This document shows, one piece after another, positions 30,938 through 42,505 of a stretch of 64,000 nucleotides of DNA (its first letter is position 1; every line of letters begins with the position of its first letter). Under the pieces are notes generated by a model. It had not been told where the DNA came from, searched no databases, and saw only the letters and a list, made by a program, of their open reading frames with translations. The translations under genes and the position numbers were made by a program. The stretch comes from Vandiemenella viatica (lineage: Eukaryota > Arthropoda > Insecta > Orthoptera > Morabidae), in the NCBI GenBank assembly GCA_031002005.1, contig JARYHS010013630.1:30157504-30221503 (forward strand), in the 5' to 3' direction.

Positions 30938-33900
30938 ACAAATACGGAGTCAATGTAGCACAACTTAATGGAAGGCGCACTGAAGCCGTGCATTAGAAGT
31001 AAGAAGATTAGCAGAAGAAATGAATTTCGACGTACTGTGGCTTCAAGAACCGTACACTAGTGCAGGAAGAGTACCACATATGCCTGTGACAACACAAATA
31101 GTATGTGAAGGTGAACATCCAATGGCTGCTATAGTTGTACTTAACAGGAACTATACAGTCACGAAAATTGCCCAGTTATGTAATGAGAACGTTACCTGCG
31201 TTGAAATAACAAAACATAATGAAAGAATTGTGATTGCTAATCTGTACTTTCAATATAGTGATGAAATAGATGGATACCTTGAAAAAATGAGGGAAATAGA
31301 AGAAGCAATGGGAAACAGACCAGTAGTGTACACAATGGATGCCAATGCTAAATCTCCACTCTGGCATAGTAAGATCAGGGATGAGCGAGGAATGTCGTTA
31401 GAGCAGACTATTTTCGAACTGAATCTGGAAGTTATGAATAAACCCTTCAATCCCTACACATTCTAAAATAGAGCTGGTGCAGCAACAAACATAGATGTAA
31501 CATTAGCAAATGGGAAAGCTTTCCGATTAGTCCAAAACTGGAAAGTTGGGCAAAATCTAACAACATCATCTAGTTCTCCATATCTAATGCCCAAGAGCAA
31601 GATATGATAGACGAATGTTGGTCATATTCCTATAAAACAGACTGGAACCTATTAAGAAGATCCTTTGAACTACCAGCATTGCCAGAAATGTCAGATAATG
31701 TTGACCTAAAGGCGATAGAACTGACGGATGCGATACAACATGCCATGAAGGTATCAATAGTGCAAAAGAGAAAGCTCATGATAAAAGATGTATTCTGTGG
31801 AACGATACGCGGAAAAGTAAGGAGAACTCGAAGGCACTACCACCATGTTAAAACTGCCGCTGAACGTAGCTGTACACTGGATTAGTACAGGTCAGCGAAA
31901 GCTGAGTACCATCAGAAACTTCAGGATGTTAGACTAACCAGCTGGGAGAGATACATAAGCAAAAACTTGCTATTAAACCCATGGGGACTTCCGTACAAGC
32001 TAGCTGCGCAGAAGATAAAATCACCTACTATTTTTTCTACGCTCAGGAAAGGAGATGGAAGTATGACAAGCAGTTGGCAGGAATCGGCGGAACTTCTCCT
32101 GAAAATGCTCTTGCTGGACGATCAGCAGGAGTCCGATTCAGAGGAACACAAACTCATAAGGCAACTAATGAATAACGAATGTGAAAACGACATGGTGGTT
32201 CTACCATTCGCTCAAGAGGAAGTAAGTACCGCAATAAGCGCGCTGAAGAGAAATAAAGCACCAGTACCTGATGGGATAACAGCAGAAGTCTTGCAAGCCT
32301 TAAGTCAGCAAATAGTTCCTTACCTTACCGAATTGCTGAACGCCTGCCTGCTGCAGGGAAGGATACCTCAAGCATAAAAATTATAAGGAAAGGAGAAGAT
32401 AAGGACCCTACACTACCAAAGTCTTACAGACCAATTTACCTGCTAAATACACTTGGGAAAATTCAAGAAAAATTACTATGTAAAAGAATTCAGATTATTG
32501 GAAGGTATGAATCAGCAACAGTTCGGCTTCCGGAAAGGCAGATCAACAGAGGATGCGATAAATGAAGTTCAGAGGATAGTCAACTCGATAAACAAAAAAT
32601 ATGTGATTGGAATATGTACCGACATTTCCGGCGCCTTTGATAACTTATGGTGGCCGAGTATGTTCGCCCGACTAAGGGAGTTAGGATGCCCACGAGTGTT
32701 GTATGAGAGCTTCAAAGACTACTGTCGCGGAAGAACTGCGGCAGAAACTGACAAAACATCTCACAAAAGGATGTCCACAAGGTTCAGTATGTGGCCCAGA
32801 ATTCTGGGATATTGCTCTGGAACCTGTTCTTAACAGACTCATGGGTCTGGCAGAGCTTGAAGGAATCGTTGCCTTCGCAGATGATATCTTGCTGCTGGTT
32901 GGAGGAAATAATAGAAGAGAGATCGAGACAAACACCAAAGAAATAATGAAAGTAATGGAATGCTGATGTAAACAAGTTAAACTCCAGCTAGCACCAACAA
33001 AAACCCAATACATTTTGGTGAAAGGAACACTGAAATGCAACCCCAATGTGAAGCTTGGAGAAAATTCCATTAAAAGACGCAAAACAGTAAGATACTTAGG
33101 AGTTGTTCTGGATGAACATAGGAATTTGAAAGATCACATTGACTGTATATGCCAAAGAACGACTGCAGCAATGAACAAAATAATTAGCATTGGGCAAAGA
33201 AGATTTCTAATCCCACTGCCGACTATAAGGCTGTATCATGGTGCCATTACCACAGCTATTGCAAGTTATGGAGCGAGCACATGGGCGCATAGGTTAAGAT
33301 TGGTTAAACCTGCAAGGGATATCAGACGAATGCAACGAGGAATTCTCTTGCGTCTTACAGGTGCATTCGGAAGTACCCCAACTAATGCACTTACAGTCAT
33401 TCTTGGAATATGTCCTTTAGATCTGGAAATAAGAAAAAGAGCAGCATGTTACTGGCCACGAAAAGGAAACTTAGACAAGATAACAGAAATCCTGGGTCAA
33501 GTGGCAACCAAGAAGATAGACATCAAAAATTGTATTTTGGGTGAATGGCAACAGCAGTGGAAAAATTCGGAAACAGGTAGGAGAGTATTTGAAATTCTTC
33601 CTGACATCAGAGAGAGGATACGTGTGAAGCACTTCAATCCATCCCAAGGGTTAATACATTTCCTCACCGGTCATGGACCGTATGAAACATATCTTCATAG
33701 GATCAATAGGACAGAGAATGATCTATTCGCGTGCGGATCTCCAGGAACACCTGAACATAAACTGTTTGAATGTGCTCCAGTTGATGATCAAATCAAACAG
33801 TACAGAATGAAGCTCATGGGGAAATCTATCAAGGAAATTATGAAAGACAACCTCCTCCTGAATGAACTCGACAAGCTGGCAGATGCTGTGTCAGATGCAG

Positions 33901-33962
33901 CCAGGGAGGGGTATCGGCTTCAACATAGCCAGCAACCTGCCGGAACGCAGCAAACCATTTAA
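30934..33962 (+). pseudogene. R1-like ORF2 (APE endonuclease plus reverse transcriptase)
   Basis: Domain order: endonuclease (NFDVLWLQEPYTSAG at 31022; VVYTMDANAKSPLWHS at 31320, with the catalytic Asp and Asn; NIDVTLANG at 31490), linker (NLLLNPWGLPYKLAAQKI, 31965), RT fingers (RNKAPVPDGITAEVLQAL, 32250), QFGFRKGRSTEDAI (32518), motif A (GICTDISGAFDNLW, 32610), motif B (TKGCPQGSVCGPEFWD, 32760), FADDILLLVGG (32875), YLGVVLDEH (33095) and a C-terminal knuckle region (CGSPGTPEHKLFEC, 33735). At least five frame changes (near 30995, 31605, 32375, 32800 and 32965) break it. The last part, 33015-33962, is fully open. It closely parallels copy A. Confidence 0.9.
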
Positions 33963-34866
33963 GGAATGAGACAAGATACTCTAAACGGACGAGATACAAA
34001 CAACTAAGTGGAACGCTGATGCCGGAAGTATGGCATCTGGAATTTACCGAAGCTTATTTCTTCAATGGATGCCAGCGTTAAACGAACTTTTGAAAACTCA
34101 AGATGATCAGTTATTTAGTATTAGTGGGTAATAGTTTTTACTAACAGGTTGATAAATTACAGTGTGTTTGTACCATTTTCGTAGTATATAGGATTTGTGT
34201 TTATTTGACAAAATTTTCTTTATTATAAATTTTAATACAGTATAAGAAATAACGGTTCGTTGTATACTCTAGGGAATGAACCATCTGAATGTACAGTTAA
34301 ATAAATAAATAAATAAACTCCTAAAGGCATATTGGGACTCAATGAAGCATGCCATGGCATCTAGCGGTGACTATACCCTCTGAGCCATTAGGTGCCGCCA
34401 CCTGGCGACAGTTATGCAAGTTACCACGCAGGCGAACGCCTGATGCCTCGGCTTAGCAAGTCGACACCTGTCGCAACGTCTAATGGAGAGCAAACAGAGC
34501 GTGTTCACGCAGGTCCGCATTCCAGAACAGAAACAGCTCTTGCCTCAGGGGGTTGAATTAGACATGGGCAGAAGAACTAACTGTGTCTCTCTGGTGGGGA
34601 AGTGGAATGTCTGCGCACAAAGAAATTAAACGCTTGGGAGGTGCTGCCATCTGGGCTGCCGGTCATGGAACTAACGCGGCTACGCATGCGCAAATTGAGG
34701 TTTCTGCTGCCAACTGGCCACGCCCCCTTCACTTTGATTGGCTGATTCAAAAGCCCACCATGCAAAGAACTTAAAATTGTGACGTCATGCGGACGAGTGG
34801 ACTCTCATTGAGGTTGACTAAAGAGCTTCTTTTTCCAGCTCCATCCTTCCTCCAATACTAACAATA

Positions 34867-35970
34867 ATTTGTTTGTTCAGGATTATTAGTCCTGCCATAC
34901 AAGTATTTCCTTCTGGTACTATTTGAGAAGTCACCTGCATATGTAGAATTTTCCCATTTTTGGTGTACGGTTCTTGGATAAAATTATGTGCCACTGTTCC
35001 TCAGCTGCTAGCCTCCTCATCTCTTGCAACACCATGTTACTTCGCCTTGCGTTTATTTGCGCTAATTTAATCTTATGACAAATACTTGAGGGTGCCTTGT
35101 TTGTATATTGCAATGCTTCCTGGTGTGCATAGGATCGAAAACGATTCTCCCATGTGTCATTGTGAACTGTTTGAATATTACCTCTGGGTCAAAGGTCTCT
35201 CCTCGCCTGTCAAAGACCTTCTTGATAAGGGTAAGGAACTGAGGGGAATCTGTGGGTAAATTCTTCCACCTGGTGAAGCGTGATGATTTTTCCAGTCGGG
35301 TGTAGCGTTCTGGTTAGAGAATGTGTTCTTCTTCTAATCTTGTTAGTTTCAAATTTTCCTCCAAGCCTTGGAACACGTAACTATGATCAATTTTTGTGCA
35401 TTCCTGGTTTCTGCATTCAATAAATAATATCTGCTGTCCTGTTTTTAGTGTTGTGCGTTCGAAAAGATTTGGGCCCCAACGCAACCCAGCTTTATCTACT
35501 CTAGATCGTAACCGGTTTAGATTTGTACTAAAAGTTGGGCTCTGAATTAATTCTTGTTCTTCTTCGCTATCCACTTGGTTTCTGATGTCCTGTTTGACTA
35601 CTTCGAGATTCTTTCTAAACTTTTCAGATAGCTTGCCGCTTGTCTTTCTTTTGTTTCTCCCTAGATATCGCTTCTTGTGTCTCGTTTTTTAGGTGCATGT
35701 TTTGTATTAAACCTTTTGATTCCATTACTAGTTTTGTTTTGTTACTAATACTCTGTTCTGTTTATTACTCTTTGCAGAAGAAGCTGATAGGTCATGCATT
35801 CCTTTCCTTTTTTCTTGATTACCTTTCCACGCTCTGTACAGGTGATGCAGAATGGTGGTTGAGTCTTATTTTTTACTGTTTTTCGGTATGCAAGTAACGT
35901 CCAATTTCCTATTTGAAGTCTTCTTTGGTTATGTTTCAAATGGTTGTAATTCGCTTGCTATCCAGAAAGT
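34867..35970 (-). pseudogene. R1-like retrotransposon A, 5' half (ORF1 C-terminus and ORF2 start)
   Basis: The minus strand from about 35970 shows ORF1 knuckle sequence (PPFCITCTERG, then GKECMTYQLLLQRVIN, about 35870-35760), matching PPICVTCMKRE and DCLTYQMLLQRTIN in copy B. After an ORF1 middle (35574-35314) follow FDRRGETFDPEVIFKQF and THGRIVFDP (35200-35140), then the ORF2 start KLAQINARRSNMVLQEMRRL (35070-35010) and an endonuclease start that runs to 34867 as MAGLIILNKQIIV. This joins directly to VIKITLYC at 19806 when the intervening element and one TAACAATA are removed. Confidence 0.85.
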
Positions 35971-37394
35971 TGTGAAACTTTCAAAAAAAGAAAAATACTA
36001 AATTGATGTTTGGTGGATATTCGGGAAAAAATTATTATGCGATACAACCAACAGCAACTAGTATCCAAAGAAAACGACAACAGAAAACAAATTAAACATA
36101 TTCCGAAGCGTGGATCGAAACTAAGGGCCCTAACTGTAGTGATACTCGCCTTAAACAATGTGTTACATTTAACTCTACGAATTTGCGGTGTAAATGAGCT
36201 TCACAGAAAATCGTAAGTGACTTTGTCGCAATATCAGATTGATGTTGTTACATTTTAAGCCCCACTGAATAAAACTCAGGGATTGTTTCTATAGTAGCCT
36301 CACAAATATGGCGTCTATTTTCAATATTTTTCGGCTGTAGGCTTTTACAAATTGTTCTAGATTTTGTATTCAAAATGAACTTTCATTAATAACAATAAAT
36401 AACCAGCAACAAACAATAAAAATAGTTGAAAACTTGGATAATAGGAAACGCTGCATTCGCAGCCGCTGCTTTTACAGACGTGTGACGTGACTAGTGTCGT
36501 TGCCCTCGCTAGGCATCAAAGGAGCGCTTTTGGCGAACTTCTAAATTTTTTAAATTTTAACTTTGATTTTTACGCAAAATTAGCACTTTTTGACGAAAGT
36601 GAAAAGTGCTCTAATAAACAATTTAAACCCATTCTCGAGAAGTAGTCAAATACCCAATTGTGGTTATATCGGCGATTGTAATACATTCTAATGAATTTCT
36701 TATTCCGGTAGTAGACTAGCATCATCAATTGTGCAGTGGGATGAAACTTCTGTGTTCTATTTCAATTTCTGTAGGTTCAAAGAAATCATTACAAACATTA
36801 AAAAACTCAGTTTACGTGTTTTGATATAGCAGTATGGAACTTTTTTCTCTCACGTTTTGCTTTCCCCTTTGCAGTTCCAGAATCATATTGTTTACCTGTA
36901 TATTTAGATCAACTCCTTTTATTGGTTACTTCGATCTGTACAAAATAGGAAATAAACTACTAATTTAAATCATGGCTGAGGACATGGAACCCGAAAAATA
37001 GTGAAGAGATCTAAATCCTTCCCAAACAATTTTCTTTTGATAATCTTCTTTTACATCATAAGATGTAGGTCTCATGCTATGATACAGTACACGAACAAAA
37101 CAAATAACTTTTCTTATGCTTCAGTTCTTCTCGTTTTCACTATTTCTTATAGAATTTTAAAGTTGTAAAACAGTAGTATTATATATTAATGTTGTGTTAG
37201 TCCACTGTTGGGAAAAAAGAACAACACAAAAGAACGCCCTCACGCTTATATTGTGCACTACTGTAACAGTATCCACTATCCAATCATTACTAAGTTCTGG
37301 TAATTATTCCAGATTTTCGGGCTATACGAACAACTCGAAGACAATATTAGGGTAATCCCCTGATATTGCGGTGTTGTCAACTTGCATTGCATAA
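35971..37394. other. No recognisable gene; AT-rich
   Basis: Short open frames only. A small GC-richer block at 36470-36540 has no clear ends. I see nothing I can name here. Confidence 0.5.
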
Positions 37395-37397
37395 TTA

Positions 37398-38406
37398 GGC
37401 CTCGTATCCACTTGAGCACGCTCAGGCGAATGAGTCGCTCATTCTTTTGATCGCGCTCGTCTGAGCGTGCTCAAGAAAAAGGAAATTTTGGTCGAACGAC
37501 CCTGGTGCCAATGCTCAGAAAACACTCGGTTATTGTGTTGTCACGAGTGCGCGCGGCAGCTGCGGCCTTTATTATTATCCATACGATGTCAAAAAGAAAA
37601 AAAAAAAAAAAAAAAAAAAGGACCAAGGTGGTGGATTAGAAAAAGTTATCGTCAGCCAAGAAATTATTTTAATAATTTAATTCGCCATTTGTCTTTTGAA
37701 GGAGATAATGAACCTCTTCAAAACTTTATGAGCATGTCAAGGATCTTCAAGCATTTCCTGTGTTTAGTTGAACCTCATATTAAACAGCACTGTACACATT
37801 TGCTTGAGGCGATCCCACCAGGAAATAAATTAATGAAAACTTTAAGATTACTGCTTTCGGAAGATTCCTATACAAACCTGCAGCATATGATCAAAGTACC
37901 CTACAGCATCAACCGTTTTCTACAAGTAGTCTATGAAGATACTCAGTCGCTCCAAAATTATATTAGGTTGATACCTATTTATTATTTTTATTGACTTTTA
38001 ATACTAATATATATTATAATATTGTTTTATGTTTCTTAAATTTTTCTTTACGTAATCAACACTATGGTTTAATACCTCCCTGATTTCACGCTATGCATCC
38101 TCTCATTTACTTCGATTATAAATACCGTTGGTTTAAGCTTTTCTGTAATAACTTCTTTGACACATACTAATTAATTGTTGTCAAGCAAGTGTCGTTGTCC
38201 GCATGCTCGCGCTCATTGTAAAAACCCCCAAACTAGCGTCCACACTGAGTGCCTAACACACACTGGCTAACCTTTGAGAATTCTGAAATACCATCACTCG
38301 ATCGGCTCGCCCTGAGCGCGCTCGTCGTCATTCGCGTCAACACTTCATCGGCTCGCTTCACTAGAGTGGCTCATTGCCCTGAGCGTGCTCAATTGGATAC
38401 GAGGCC
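37398..38406. mobile_element. Short PIF/Harbinger derivative, 1.0 kb
   Basis: The ends GGCCTCGTATCCACTTGAGC and, from the right, GGCCTCGTATCCAATTGAGC continue as ACGCTCAGG, between TTA duplicates (37395-37397 and 38407-38409). Subterminal GAGCGTGCTC/GCTCATTC motifs repeat on both sides, for example at 37420-37470 and 38320-38390. Only the transposase N-terminus remains inside. Confidence 0.9.
37467..37994 (+). pseudogene. Harbinger transposase N-terminal fragment
   Basis: After an A run of about 25 bp (37594-37618) the frame reads RWWIRKSYRQPRNYFNNLIR, FKHFLCLVEPHIKQHC, EAIPPGNKLMKTLRLLLSED and SYTNLQHMIKVPYSINRFL. This matches the N-terminal region of HARBI1-like transposases (RWWVRP, then LVEPHI, then LRFLATGDSY). 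The DDE catalytic domain is absent through internal deletion, so the element depends on a relative. Confidence 0.8.
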
Positions 38407-38409
38407 TTA

Positions 38410-39127
38410 CGGTGTGACCAGCGCTCACTCTTAAAATAATTAGTGTAACATGGCAAAAAAGAGTAGACAATTTGGGGATACCACTTCTCATTATTTAATT
38501 ATATTTCTCGTCAATTTTAACGTAGTTTGAAACTGTAATCATCACAAAATTTGAAATAGAAAAAATAATAAACAATGTCTACACAACAGGTACTACTTTC
38601 AGACAATGTCGGCTGCCATCAAGAAAATAAAGTTTTGGTTCAGTTTCTAATATTTTTGCCAAACTGACGACTCTTTATTGGACGATGGGTGGTTTACTAT
38701 TCGTAGCTTATTGTTACGCGTAGTCTAGAGGCCTTGGAAGGTCTGTAGCAATATTTTGACTCTTGCTACGTAGCTTATCCGCTACTAGCTGTACGTGAGG
38801 CGACGGTAACATAAACTCACAAACAAACTGAAACTACAAAAAAATCTCCGCCGCAGTACACATATTGAAACTATTTTTTTTATGTCGCTTTAAAAATAAC
38901 ATTATATTTCAGTTCATAGTCTTATCTCAAAATAATTAACTATATCGTCCCACTACCTAAATCCCATATATGGTGAAAAAAGGTCGCCCATAGATTGTTA
39001 GGGCCGAATTTCGAATTTAAGCATCCACAGCCGGAGGCAGCCCCCACCCCCCTTAATCATGAATCGTCGGAGGGGCCACTGCCCGATAGGGGGGCCCACA
39101 AAGCCTAAATGCGGACCTGGTAAGAAT
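38410..39127. other. Mostly unassigned; possible small hAT-like MITE at about 38999-39118
   Basis: From 38410 to 38998 I see no gene. The GC-rich block 38999-39118 begins AGGGCCGAATTTCGAATTT and ends, on the other strand, CAGGTCCGCATTTAGG. It shares AATCATGAATCG with the MITE at 12436-12640. No duplication is visible, so this call is weak. Confidence 0.35.
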
Positions 39128-39608
39128 GTAAGCTAACGTTGAAGAACTTCCATCGGGATTTTGCGGTCATAATAGTATCCAGGGTTGTAAGGGTTTGGGA
39201 GAGACAATACTAGTCTTTTCCAACCAAATGTCAACCTCTCCTTCACGTGGTGCACCCTGTTTGCACGGACGAGGCTCTGGCGACTGAAAGATTCCCGGTA
39301 TAAGGAGTCACCCACTGCTTGCCAACGGCCTCCGAAAGGAGGGCGGAAGAGCGGGGAGTGGTTCAGGGCACCCTCTTGCCCTTGGGGTTGGAAACGGCCC
39401 CTAAAGGCGGATGAATCAGAAATGATCAACGGCATGGGGTTGCAGAAGGCAACGGGAAACCATTGCATTAAAGACCCAAAGGGTATCCCGAGGACATGTA
39501 ATCCTCTCAAATTACATATATCATGATGGCTGGGTAAAATATTCGGGAGGTAAAATAGTCCCCCAATCGGATCTCCGGGTGGGGACTGCTCAGGGAGGAG
39601 TCATCAGA

Positions 39609-42474
39609 ATGGATAGAAACATTCTACGAGTCGGAGCGTGGAATGTTAGAAGTCTGAATAGGGCAGGTAGGTTAGAAAACTTAAAAAGGGAGATGTAACA
39701 ACTTAGGTTAGATGTTGTTGGGATTAGTGAGATTAAATGGAAGGACGCTCAGGATTTCTGGTCTGGGGAACACAGGATAATTAGCACACAAGCTGTCAAT
39801 GGAGTCACTGGTGTAGGATTTGTAATGAACAAGAAAGTAGGGAAACGGGTGAGTTATTATGAACAGTTTAGTGACAGGATTATTTTGATGAGGTTAGAAA
39901 CTAAGCCCGTCTCAACCACATTAATACAAGTATATATGCCAACGTCACAGGAAGATGACGAAGAAATAGAAAAAATATACGCTGAAATTGAAGAATTAAT
40001 CCAATATGTGAAAGGGGAGGAAAATCTAATAATCGTGGGTGATTGGAATGCAATAGTGGGAGATGGAAAAGAGGGAAATACTATAGGAAGTTTTGGTCTA
40101 GGAGAAAGAAATGAGCGAGGAAGCAGGTTGCTAGAATTTTGTGAAAGATATAAGCTAGTAGTGGCGAACACACTGTTTAAGAACCATGCAAGAAGAATAT
40201 ACACCTGGAAACGTCCTGGGGATACAGGCAGATATCAGCTAGATTATATCATGGTCAAACAGAGATTCAGGAATCAAGTTCTAGACTGTAAAGCGTACCC
40301 AGGAGCAGACATAGACTCGGACCATAATTTGATAGTAATGAAGTGCAGGCTGAAATTCAAGCGAATAAGGAAGCAGCATAAGCAGAACAGACTGGCAGTG
40401 AATAAGCTGAAACAATCTAGCACAAGAGAAAAATTTGCAGAAATGGCAGACTTACGTCTAAGAAGTAACTGTGAAAGGAGCTCAACCGAGGACGAATGGA
40501 ATGCATTAAAGACCGAAATAATGAAAGCTGGCAAAGAAACATTAAGCTTTAGGGAACAAACTGCCCGAAAACCTTGGATCACAGAAGAAATTTTGGATCT
40601 GATGGATCAGAGGAGAAGGTACAAAAATGCTCAGGATGAAGCAGGAAGAGAGCAGTACAGGCAATTTAGAAATCAAATAAATAGGAAATGCAAAATAGCA
40701 AAAGAAAAATGGCTACAAGAAAAGTGTGAAGAAGTAGAAAAGGAAATGGTCGTAGGAAAAGTAGATGTTGCATATAGAAAAATCAAACAGAATTTTGGAG
40801 AAATGAAGAAAAGAGGTATGAACATTAAAGCCGCCGATGGGAAACCTCTTTTAAGCTCAGAAGAAAGAGCAAATCGATGGAAGGAATACATTGAGAAACT
40901 GTATGATGGGGCCGACTTGAACAATAGTGTATTGGAAAAGGAAGGTGATGTCGACATTGATGACTTAGGAGATCCTGTTTTGAGAACAGAATTTAATAAA
41001 GCTCTGAAAGACTTGAAAGCAAATAAGGCAGTTGGTATTGATGAGATCCCTGCAGAACTTCTTAAATCTCTAGGAGAGGAAGGAATCGAAAGATTATTCA
41101 AGCTGATATCAAAAAGTTATGAAACAGGAGAAATTCCAACTGATTTTAATAAAAATATAATCTTCACACTTCCAAAGAAAGCACAAGCCGACAAATGTGA
41201 GAATTATCGCACCATTAGTCTAACATCACATGCTTCAAAATTACTAACCAGAATAATATACAGAAGGATGGAAAGGGTAGTAGAAGAGATAGTAGGTGAA
41301 GATCAGTTTGGGTTTAGGAAAAATCGCGGTACAAGGGAAGCAATTCTGTCTTTAAGATTAATACTTGAAGGGCGGATCAAGAAAAACAAAGATACTTTTA
41401 TGGCATTTGTTGATTTAGGAAAAGCTTTTGATAATGTTAGGTGGGACAAGATGTTCAAAATTTTAAAGAAGTCAGGTCTAAAGTATCGAGATAGAAGAAT
41501 ACTCTATAAACTATATAAGAATCAAGTGGCTGTAATAAAAGTAGAGAATCACGAGAGACATGCATCGGTTAAAAAGGGTGTGAGACAAGGTTGTAGTCTA
41601 TCCCCGTTAATATTCAACTTGTATGTAGAAGAAGCAATGAAGAAAGTCAAAGAAAAATTTCCATGCGGCATAAGTTTTCAGGGAGAAAAAATCAGTATGC
41701 TACGATTTGCTGATGACATTGTCTTGTTAGCAGAGAGGGCTGAGGATATTGAGAAGTTATTGAATGGCATGAACAAAATACTGAAGGAAGGTTTTGGACT
41801 GAATATAAATCAAAGTAAGACAAAAGTGATGAAATGTAGCAGAAATGATACCAATAGTAGCAGATTAAATATAAAAATAGGATCGGATGCTAATAGGAGA
41901 AGTGAGTGAGTTCTGTTACTTGGGAAGCAAAATTACAACCGATGGCCGAAGTAGGAATGATATTAAAAGCAGAATAGCACTAGCTAAAAGAGCCTTCATG
42001 AAAAAGAGAAACCTTTTAGTTTCAAATATTGATCTAGGAATTAGAAAGAACTTTTTAAAACTCTATGTGTGGAGCACAGCACTTTACGGTAGCGAAACAT
42101 GGACTTTAGGAATACCGGAAAGAAAGAAACTTGAAGCATTTGAAATGTGGTGCTACAGAAGAATGCTAAAAATTAGGTGGACAGACAAAGTAAGAAATGA
42201 ACGAGTTTTGGAAATGATGGGTGAGAAAAGAAGTTTATGGAAGAAGCTTACAGGAAGAAGAGACAGGCTGGTAGGTCATATTTTGAGACATGATGGATTG
42301 GTTAATTTGTTAGTGGAGGGAACAGTCGCAGGTAAGAACTGTAGAGGAAGACAGAGATTAGAATATATGAAGCAGATATATGAGGACGTGGGTTGTAAGG
42401 GGTATGTAGAAACTAAAAGGTTAGCACAGGATAGAAAGGGATGGAGGATTGCATCAAACCAGTCTAAAGACTGA
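39609..42474 (+). pseudogene. RTE-like endonuclease/reverse transcriptase, one stop and one frameshift
   Basis: Start ATG 39609 (MDRNILRVGAWNVRSLNRAG) opens the endonuclease with the WNVRSL motif. A TAA at about 39696 interrupts it, but the same frame continues with LDVVGISEIKW, VYMPTSQEDDEE, IIVGDWNAIVGDG (about 40030), RRIYTWKRPGDTGRYQLDYI and DSDHNLIVM, all typical APE motifs including the DWNA and SDH residues. The RT follows: NKAVGIDEIPAELLK (41020), QFGFRKNRGTREAI (41305), motif A FVDLGKAFDN (41410), motif B VKKGVRQGCSLSPLIFN (41570), FADDIVLLAE (41710). A frameshift near 41890-41910 leads to the C-terminal part (FCYLGSKITTDGRSRNDIKS to 42474). About 950 codons in total, as expected of RTE ORF2. 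Confidence 0.9.
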
Positions 42475-42481
42475 CGACAGC

Positions 42482-42505
42482 AAAAAAAAAAAAAAAAAAA
42501 AAAAA
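42482..42505 (+). repeat. Poly-A tail of the RTE-like element
   Basis: An uninterrupted run of about 24 A directly after the 3' end of the RTE-like element marks the retrotransposition end point and the coding orientation. Confidence 0.9.

Larger units (their letters stand above)
28727..34317 (+). mobile_element. R1-like retrotransposon B, full-length, 5.6 kb
   Basis: Contains a 5' UTR (28727-29189), gag-like ORF1 (29190-30937), ORF2 with APE endonuclease and RT (30934-33962), a 3' UTR and a (TAAA)n tail (34297-34317). A 9-bp duplication with one mismatch flanks it. It is the second member of the family represented by R1-like A and lies in the terminal repeat of the element that disrupted A. 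Several frameshifts and stops inactivate both genes. Confidence 0.92.
19815..34858. mobile_element. 15-kb element with long inverted terminal repeats (foldback/MULE-like), carrying nested elements
   Basis: Two inverted copies of a repeat of about 937 bp form the ends: 19815-20752 on the left and 28323-34858 on the right, the latter interrupted by R1-like B. The outermost bases are GTATTGCGGGAGAGATG and, from the right, GTATTGGAGGAAGGATG; the arms look close to 90% identical by eye. The octamer TAACAATA flanks both ends exactly (19807-19814 and 34859-34866), and the interrupted R1-like ORF2 reads through when the element is removed. Subtracting later insertions leaves about 4.5 kb: two arms, 0.48 kb of unknown interior and a Penelope-like element of about 2.1 kb. 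No transposase was recognised. Arm length suggests a foldback or Mutator-like element; the 8-bp duplication also allows hAT or P. Confidence 0.85.
28323..34858 (+). repeat. Right long terminal inverted repeat, split by R1-like B
   Basis: Segments 28323-28726 and 34318-34858 together equal the reverse complement of 19815-20752. The break point falls in CTCCTAAAGG, and the two flanking copies of that site (CTCCCAAAG at 28718-28726, CTCCTAAAG at 34318-34326) form the duplication of the inserted retrotransposon. The outer end is at 34858. Confidence 0.88.
39128..42505 (+). mobile_element. RTE-like non-LTR retrotransposon, nearly full-length
   Basis: GC-rich 5' region of about 480 bp, one long gene (39609-42474) and a poly-A tail of about 24 bases (42482-42505) immediately after the GACGACAGC end. 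The gene fuses an APE endonuclease and an RT, as in insect elements often annotated as craniofacial development protein 2-like. No target duplication was identified. With only two disabling changes it is among the least decayed elements in the window. The 5' boundary is approximate. Confidence 0.88.

Noticed and set aside
14570..35970. Two independent R1-like fragments (left at 14.6-19.8 kb, right at 34.9-36 kb)
   Set aside because: Their endonuclease coding joins at the TAACAATA duplication, so they are halves of one element.
39133..39510. 125-codon minus-strand ORF
   Set aside because: It is the antisense of the RTE-like 5' region, which is conserved as nucleic acid; not a gene.
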